17,829 nucleotides of DNA, taken from positions 1 through 17,829 of the forward strand of contig JADGCJ010000064.1 in NCBI GenBank assembly GCA_015229045.1, given 5' to 3'. The position numbers and the translations under genes were made by a program. This document shows, piece after piece, positions 13,231 through 17,829 of the stretch (within the stretch, counting starts at the first letter, position 1; each line of letters begins with the position of its first letter). Below the pieces are notes generated by a model. The model was given only the letters and a program-made list of their open reading frames with translations. It made no database searches and had not been told where the DNA came from. The DNA comes from Magnetococcales bacterium. Its GTDB lineage: Bacteria; Pseudomonadota; Magnetococcia; Magnetococcales; DC0425bin3.

Positions 13231-16200
13231 TTACCAGCTTCCCTGCCGGAGAACCAGCCCGGTCACCCCGGTGCGCTCCTTGATGGCTTGCAGGGCCTGT
13301 TCGGCACCTTCGCGGTGGGCAAAAGGGCCGGTTCGCACCCGATACCAGGTGGTGCCACCCACCTCCGCCGTCTGTCGGGAGAAGGTCATGCCCGCTGCGT
13401 TGCCGACTTTTTGTTGCAGGGATCCTTCCATTTCCTGGGCCTTTTCCGCAGTGCGATGGGCGGCCAGCTGGACGATGAAAAGACCCTCTTCGTTCGATAT
13501 CACAGACGGATGGATGGCCATGGTCGGCATGGCATCGGTTTGGGTCTGTGTCGGGGCGAGAGAGGCGACAGGCGTACCCTCGATCGGCTGTTTGACAGGT
13601 GCTGGCGGGGTACGTGTCGCCGCGATCACCATCTTTTTGGTGCGCTCCTGGCTGGCGCGTTCCTGGACCAGACGCAGACGCTTTTCGAGGTCGTTGACCC
13701 GTTCCAGGGCGACCCGGGCCGACTCCAGGCGGTTCTCCAGCTCCTGGATATGCGCCTGCTGGTTCTGGGTGGTGGCCACCTGTCTTTCCAGCTCGGCGAG
13801 GCGGCGTTTGTCGGCCTCCCAGGCTTGCAGCTTCTCTTCCAGAGCGGCCAGACGCACCATTTGGTTTTTGACCTCCTGGAGTTGTTTTTCCAGCCTGTCG
13901 GCGCGCAGACGCTCCTGTGCGGCCTCTTTGGTCTTGGCCTCCAGCTCGGTGCGCAGGGCCGCGACGGCGATCTCCTCGCCGTTGGGGCCGGGAACGCCGC
14001 GCACCCCCCCTTCGACCGCCAGGCGCGTCAAATGACCCATGGCTGTCTGCGCCACCTGGGCGTATTTCTCCGCCGCCTGTCCGATTCCCTGCCGGGCAGC
14101 GGCATTGCCCGGATCGAGACGCAGCACCTCCTGATAGCGACCGATGGCCTGATCGCCGGATTGTGTCACCAGGCGCATGGACTGGAGATCCCGATCGGCG
14201 GTTGCCAGCAGGGCGACCACCCTGTTCGGGTCATCCGGGGTGGTTGCCATCGCCGCGACGAGCATGGCGTGTTGCGCATCTCCCGGCGTGGTGGGGTGGA
14301 GAGCCTGGGTCGGACTCCTGGTCGGCATCTCCTCTTTGTCGGTGCTGGCTTGTTGTTGCGGGCGACTCCTGGAGGCATCGGAGTAGACCACCCAACCCAA
14401 GACCGACGCCCCGATCACGCCGCCGACGAGCAGCACGGGAACCGACATCCGAGCCACCCAGCGTACCATGCCCATGCGCCTGGAACGCGGTCGCCTGTCG
14501 CTTTGCAGCTCCTTGTCGAGCAACAGGGGTGGGGAGGGAAAGAGGCGGGCCAGGGGCTCCTGCGCCGGAGTGCGCGGACGTTCCGGCTCAAGATGGCGTG
14601 GGGGTGTCATGCCCGTTGGTTCAGCGCGGCGCGGAGGTGTTGTGCCCGCCGGAGTGCGCGGGCGTTCCGGTTCGGCACGGCGTGTCGAGTCACGCGCGGG
14701 CTCTTCCGGTGCGTTTTGGAGAGCCTCCGTCCGTGGCGGGGGGGGCTCTGTGCGTGGTGGGGAGGTCTCCCGGCCCTGTTTTCTGCGTGCCAGGGAGGCA
14801 TCGATACGAGCGATGGAGGCTGCCATGGCATCGGTACGCACCTGTTCGCTCGCGTGGCTCTTGACCAGATCATCAGGTGCAGGGGCAGGCGGAACCCTGT
14901 TGGCTTTGGCTTTTTCAGCCGGGGCAGAGGTCACCCTGTTTGCAGCGGTCCTGCTTTCTCCGGCGGGGAGAGGCGTCGTCTCATGCGCATCGGATCCGAT
15001 CATTTTGGCCGGGGCGGGAGGGGCCGAATCAGCTTTGGCTTTTTCAGCCGGGGCAGAGGTTGCCTCATTTGCACCGGACGTCGCAGCGGTTGCGGGGGTA
15101 TCGACTCTGGCCTTTTCAGCCGGGGCAGAGGTTGCCTCATTTGCACCGGACGTCGCAGCGGTTGCGGGGGTATCGACTTTGCTCTCTTCGGCCAGGGTGG
15201 AGGCTGCCTCGTCCGCACCCGCCACCGCATCGATCGCAAGGGCAGGGATATGCGCAGGGACCTTGGTTATCTCGGTGGAGGGAGGGGCGGATGTCGTCGC
15301 CGGGGGAGGGGTCACGCCATCGATGGCGAGAGTCGGTGTTTCGGCACGGGCCTTGGCCATGCTCTCCGGGGCAAAGGCGGCGATAAAATCTCCGGCCCGG
15401 GCGAAACGTTGCTCCGGTCTCCAGTGCAGGGCCTGGGCAAAGACGCGAATACGTGCCTCGTTCAGGGCGGGCAGCACACCCGGACCAGGTGCGACCCCGT
15501 TGGTGATGCGCAACTGTGCCTCGGACAGGGCGGCCAGCAATCCGGGTCCGGAAAATGAGCCACTGCCGTGCGCCGTTGCCAGGGCGTCGATCTGGGCGGG
15601 CGTGAAGGGGGTGCGTCCCGTCACCAGCTCGTACAACATCACCCCCAGGGCGAAGATGTCGGCTGCCGGACCCGGTTCGCTGCCCACCAGACGCATGCCA
15701 CTCTTCTGGATATACAACGCCACCCGTGGTGCTGACTCCCCCGGGCCATGTTCCAGGAGAAACTGCTCCGGGGCGGTGTAGGGATGGCTTTTTTCCAGGG
15801 TTGCCCTGTCGAGGGTGCCGCCCAGACGATGCACCAGATCCCGCACGGCGTAGGCCATGCCAAAATCGACCAGACGCACCTCGCCTTCCTGGTCGATGAT
15901 CACGTTGCGCGGCTTGAGGGCACGGTGGCTCAGATTGGCCGTGTGCGCCTGGTCGAGGATGACGGCTATCTTCTGCCCGATGGCCAGGGCATCGGGCCAG
16001 GCGAGTCGCCCCCCCGGACGTTCCAGACGCCACTGCTCCAGGGTGATGCCGGGCGCATGAAGGCGCACCAGAAAATGTCTCTGCCGTTCCCGGTCGAAGA
16101 CATGCCCGTGCAGGGCGGCAATCCGGTCGTGACGCAGGGTCTGGTAACGATGAAACTCCCGTTTGAAACGGGTGAAAAAGGCATCCGCATCCTGCGTCAG

Positions 16201-16338
16201 GGATTCGGGCAGTGGTTTCAGAACCACCAGGGCATCGTTGGTCCGGTCCTGGGCCAGAAACAACTCCCCGGAAGGTCCACTCTCCAGGCGACGCCGGATC
16301 GTGAACATCTCATTGGCCAGAGTGGCGCCCTCTTCCAT
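13231..16338 (-). CDS. Membrane-anchored Ser/Thr kinase-like protein with SPOR domain; catalytic Asp missing
   Basis: 1035 residues from the ATG at 16338 (numbering used here). The kinase fold spans about 12-270: degenerate Gly loop (LESGPSGELFLAQD), K41 (VVLKPL), HRALKPRN where HRD is expected (H138, R139, A140), DFG at D158, APE in YTAPEQ, and DIFALGVMLYELVTGRTPF. A long Ala/Pro/Thr linker with repeats follows, then a membrane helix (about 631-654), a TPR-like segment, a coiled coil (about 793-900) and a C-terminal SPOR domain (about 951-1035; FIVQLAAHRTAEKAQ, WYRVRTGPFAHREGA). SPOR domains bind denuded septal peptidoglycan, so the topology puts the kinase in the cytoplasm and SPOR in the periplasm. 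Without the catalytic Asp it is probably a pseudokinase. ATG 16380 is an alternative start, but its 14 extra residues use rare codons and do not look coding; AAGGTG precedes 16338. First gene of Block A. Confidence 0.85.
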   Translation of the reverse strand: MEEGATLANEMFTIRRRLESGPSGELFLAQDRTNDALVVLKPLPESLTQDADAFFTRFKREFHRYQTLRHDRIAALHGHVFDRERQRHFLVRLHAPGITLEQWRLERPGGRLAWPDALAIGQKIAVILDQAHTANLSHRALKPRNVIIDQEGEVRLVDFGMAYAVRDLVHRLGGTLDRATLEKSHPYTAPEQFLLEHGPGESAPRVALYIQKSGMRLVGSEPGPAADIFALGVMLYELVTGRTPFTPAQIDALATAHGSGSFSGPGLLAALSEAQLRITNGVAPGPGVLPALNEARIRVFAQALHWRPEQRFARAGDFIAAFAPESMAKARAETPTLAIDGVTPPPATTSAPPSTEITKVPAHIPALAIDAVAGADEAASTLAEESKVDTPATAATSGANEATSAPAEKARVDTPATAATSGANEATSAPAEKAKADSAPPAPAKMIGSDAHETTPLPAGESRTAANRVTSAPAEKAKANRVPPAPAPDDLVKSHASEQVRTDAMAASIARIDASLARRKQGRETSPPRTEPPPPRTEALQNAPEEPARDSTRRAEPERPRTPAGTTPPRRAEPTGMTPPRHLEPERPRTPAQEPLARLFPSPPLLLDKELQSDRRPRSRRMGMVRWVARMSVPVLLVGGVIGASVLGWVVYSDASRSRPQQQASTDKEEMPTRSPTQALHPTTPGDAQHAMLVAAMATTPDDPNRVVALLATADRDLQSMRLVTQSGDQAIGRYQEVLRLDPGNAAARQGIGQAAEKYAQVAQTAMGHLTRLAVEGGVRGVPGPNGEEIAVAALRTELEAKTKEAAQERLRADRLEKQLQEVKNQMVRLAALEEKLQAWEADKRRLAELERQVATTQNQQAHIQELENRLESARVALERVNDLEKRLRLVQERASQERTKKMVIAATRTPPAPVKQPIEGTPVASLAPTQTQTDAMPTMAIHPSVISNEEGLFIVQLAAHRTAEKAQEMEGSLQQKVGNAAGMTFSRQTAEVGGTTWYRVRTGPFAHREGAEQALQAIKERTGVTGLVLRQGSW
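15041..15178 (-). repeat. 72-bp tandem repeat in the kinase linker
   Basis: Two units with a 72-bp period (24 codons) are identical over 66 bases (15041-15106 and 15113-15178). They encode DTPATAATSGANEATSAPAE. Diverged relatives of the APAEKAK part flank the pair (near 14912 and 15185), indicating growth by in-frame duplication. Confidence 0.9.
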
Positions 16339-16380
16339 GACTCGACACCTTGTTGTCCGTGACGTCCTGTACCAGGTCAT

Positions 16381-16480
16381 TTCTTCTTTTCCTGGTGTCG
16401 CACGTCGCCACGGTTCCTGTTTGATCTCTCCCTCCGGGAACAGTAGAGGTTTTCATCCGGATCTGGCAAGGTAATTCGTT
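16381..16480. other. Divergent intergenic region
   Basis: This region separates the kinase-like gene (minus) from the transporter (plus). Weak candidate promoters are TTGATC-17-TAGAGG (16421-16449) for the transporter and, on the minus strand, TTGCCA (16464-16469) with a poor TACTGT -10 eighteen bases on. GTTCC and GGAAC arms enclose the middle of the region and could be a shared operator. Confidence 0.3.
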
Positions 16481-17737
16481 ATGCGCGAACTCCTGTGGCT
16501 GGCGATCATTCTGGTGACCTTGTTGGGGGTGGCGGTGGGGCGTCTGCCTGGACTCGCCATGAACCGGGCCACCATCTGTCTGGTGGGGGCCACCGCTCTG
16601 GTCTTGACCGGGGCCATCTCCCGGGAGGCGGCCTACCGGGCCATCGACATGGACACCATCGTCCTGTTGCTGGCCATGATGGTGATCAACGTCCATCTGC
16701 GCCAGGCCGGATTTTTTCAGCGGGTGGCTGGCTGGACGCTCTCCCGGGCGTTGGCACCGGCGTGGATGCTGGCCGGGTTGATGCTCGTCTCCGGTCTCCT
16801 CTCCGCCCTTTTTCTCAACGATACCGTCGTTCTGGCCCTGACCCCTCTGGTGGTGGAGGTGGTGCGGGTCTCGCGTCTGCCGCCTGTGCCTTTTCTCATG
16901 GGGCTGGCGGTTTCGGCCAACATTGGTTCGGTGGCCACCCTCATCGGCAATCCGCAAAACATGCTCATCGGTATTGCCTCGGGCATCTCCTACCAGCGTT
17001 TTCTGCTGGCTCTGGCCCCCGTGGCTCTGGGGGGAGTGGTCATCGCCTGGGGTGTCTTGCTGCTGTTGTATCGGCGCACCTGGAGTGGCATCCCGTTGGT
17101 GGAACAGACCCGGGGTCTCGTCGCGTCTTCCCCGGCGACCTCGCCGACCTGTCACTCCGAGGCGGCTCTCCTGCGCAAGGCGCTTGTCGCTTCCGTCTTG
17201 TTGTTGCTGGCCTTGTTGCTGGGCATGCCGGTGGCTCTGGCCGCCTTGAGTGCCGCTTCCGTGCTGCTTGTCAGCCGTTCCATGCTGCCGGAACGCCTTT
17301 TTCAGGAGATTGACTGGGGATTGCTGGTCTTTTTTGCTGCGCTTTTTGTCGTCACCCGGGCGGTGGAGAGTAGCGGATTCAGCGGCACCTTGTTCCGTGC
17401 CATGGCGGTCGAGCGTCATCTGGATGTTGTATCGCTGACCCTGTCCGGGGCCATCTTGAGCAATCTGGTTTCCAACGTTCCGGCGGTCTTGCTGTTGCGT
17501 CCGCTGGTGGAGCATCTCCCGGCACCGGAGACGGCCTGGTTGACCCTGGCCATGGCTTCCACCCTGGCCGGTAACCTGACCCTGCTCGGGTCGGTGGCCA
17601 ACCTGATCGTCGCCGAGACTGCCCGCAGGCAGCAGGTGATCCTCTCGTTCCGGGCCTATCTGCTGGCCGGGGTGCCCATCACGCTGCTGACCCTGGCCTG
17701 GGGTGTTGTGTGGCTGTTGGGTTATTCAAAAACCTGA
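16481..17737 (+). CDS. ArsB/NhaD-type (SLC13, IT superfamily) membrane transporter
   Basis: 418 residues, almost entirely membrane helices (about ten). The two inverted halves each show a family signature: FLNDTVVLALTPL (111-123) with SANIGSVATLIGNPQN (145-160), and SNLVSNVP (327-334) with LAGNLTLLGSVANLIV (362-377). These helix-break motifs form the substrate and sodium sites in this superfamily, which includes arsenite/antimonite pumps, Na+/H+ antiporters of NhaD type and dicarboxylate or sulfate transporters. The exact substrate cannot be read from the sequence; sulfate export or uptake would suit a sulfur oxidiser but is a guess, and no arsenic genes are near. The start at 16481 has AAGG about nine bases upstream. 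It is transcribed away from the kinase unit. A short AAAAC/GTTTT inverted repeat straddles its stop codon. Confidence 0.85.
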   Translation: MRELLWLAIILVTLLGVAVGRLPGLAMNRATICLVGATALVLTGAISREAAYRAIDMDTIVLLLAMMVINVHLRQAGFFQRVAGWTLSRALAPAWMLAGLMLVSGLLSALFLNDTVVLALTPLVVEVVRVSRLPPVPFLMGLAVSANIGSVATLIGNPQNMLIGIASGISYQRFLLALAPVALGGVVIAWGVLLLLYRRTWSGIPLVEQTRGLVASSPATSPTCHSEAALLRKALVASVLLLLALLLGMPVALAALSAASVLLVSRSMLPERLFQEIDWGLLVFFAALFVVTRAVESSGFSGTLFRAMAVERHLDVVSLTLSGAILSNLVSNVPAVLLLRPLVEHLPAPETAWLTLAMASTLAGNLTLLGSVANLIVAETARRQQVILSFRAYLLAGVPITLLTLAWGVVWLLGYSKT

Positions 17738-17785
17738 AAGTTTTGGCGAAAAATTGGTAACCGTATCAGCACCCGGCAACGAATC

Positions 17786-17829
17786 GGGGTCCAGGGGGCC
17801 GGCTCCCTGGCGGGTCAAGGGCGGAGCCC
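17786..17829. repeat. REP-like palindromic intergenic element, cut by the window edge
   Basis: After GGGGT comes CCAGGGGGCC-GGCTCCCTGG (17791-17810), a 20-base near-perfect palindrome with one G-T wobble, then CGGGTCAA and a second small palindrome GGGC-GGA-GCCC (17819-17829). This GC-rich pattern of GGGTCCAGGGGG followed by CCCTGGCGGGT resembles dispersed palindromic repeats that I associate with alphaproteobacterial and magnetotactic genomes. It could also act as a terminator-like structure for the transporter. Confidence 0.55.

Noticed and set aside
15041..15178. Tandem repeat considered as a CRISPR fragment
   Set aside because: The copies are directly adjacent with a 72-bp period, in frame inside a coding linker, and have no spacers.
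12616..15558. Plus-strand open frame of about 980 codons opposite the TerC and kinase-like genes
   Set aside because: It spans two recognisable minus-strand genes and reads as Gly/Arg/His filler; an antisense shadow.
1..17829. tRNA, rRNA, CRISPR array, insertion sequence or phage genes
   Set aside because: No tRNA- or rRNA-like stretch, transposase, integrase or spaced repeat array was seen on either strand.

Overview
The window is about 18 kb of GC-rich proteobacterial DNA, almost all coded on the minus strand. Two short Gly/Trp/Asn-rich secreted proteins resemble sulfur globule (Sgp/CV1-CV2 type) envelope proteins, and a diheme cytochrome c lies nearby. This suggests a chemolithotrophic or phototrophic sulfur oxidiser that stores sulfur. 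A Magnetococcales-type or gammaproteobacterial sulfur oxidiser would fit, but no taxonomic marker gene is present, so this is inference.

Layout, read in the direction of minus-strand transcription (high to low coordinates). Block A (16338 to 10836) is a tight three-gene unit: a membrane-anchored Ser/Thr kinase-like protein with a C-terminal SPOR domain and a degenerate catalytic loop, a TerC-family membrane protein, and a DUF4124-like/TPR/diheme cytochrome c fusion whose first heme motif is CX3CH. Block B starts at a good sigma70-type promoter (10790-10818) with a long structured leader. It runs SCP2 lipid-binding protein, periplasmic adaptor (HlyD/RND type), RND permease with a long acidic C-terminal tail, Pro/Gly/Tyr-rich secreted protein, Tyr/Arg/Gly-rich secreted protein, DUF4412-like LolA-fold periplasmic protein. 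Several of these genes overlap or nearly touch. After a 0.6 kb AT-richer gap comes Block C: a 263-residue Trp/Tyr/Gly-rich secreted protein and two sulfur-globule-like proteins. The one nearest the window edge has a TAG codon inside its repeat, with the repeat continuing in frame beyond it. On the plus strand, divergent from Block A, is an ArsB/NhaD-type (SLC13/IT superfamily) anion or cation transporter, followed by a palindromic REP-like element at the right edge.

The most interesting possibility is that Blocks B and C form one functional module. An RND pump and a lipid-binding protein would export or condition something in the envelope, while five secreted low-complexity proteins, all cysteine-free after signal removal and three ending in Trp-x(1-2)-Trp, build a coat or matrix, possibly around sulfur globules. 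Gene order, overlaps and composition are seen in the sequence. The globule-coat role is inferred from resemblance to known Sgp proteins, and the link to the RND pump is a hypothesis.
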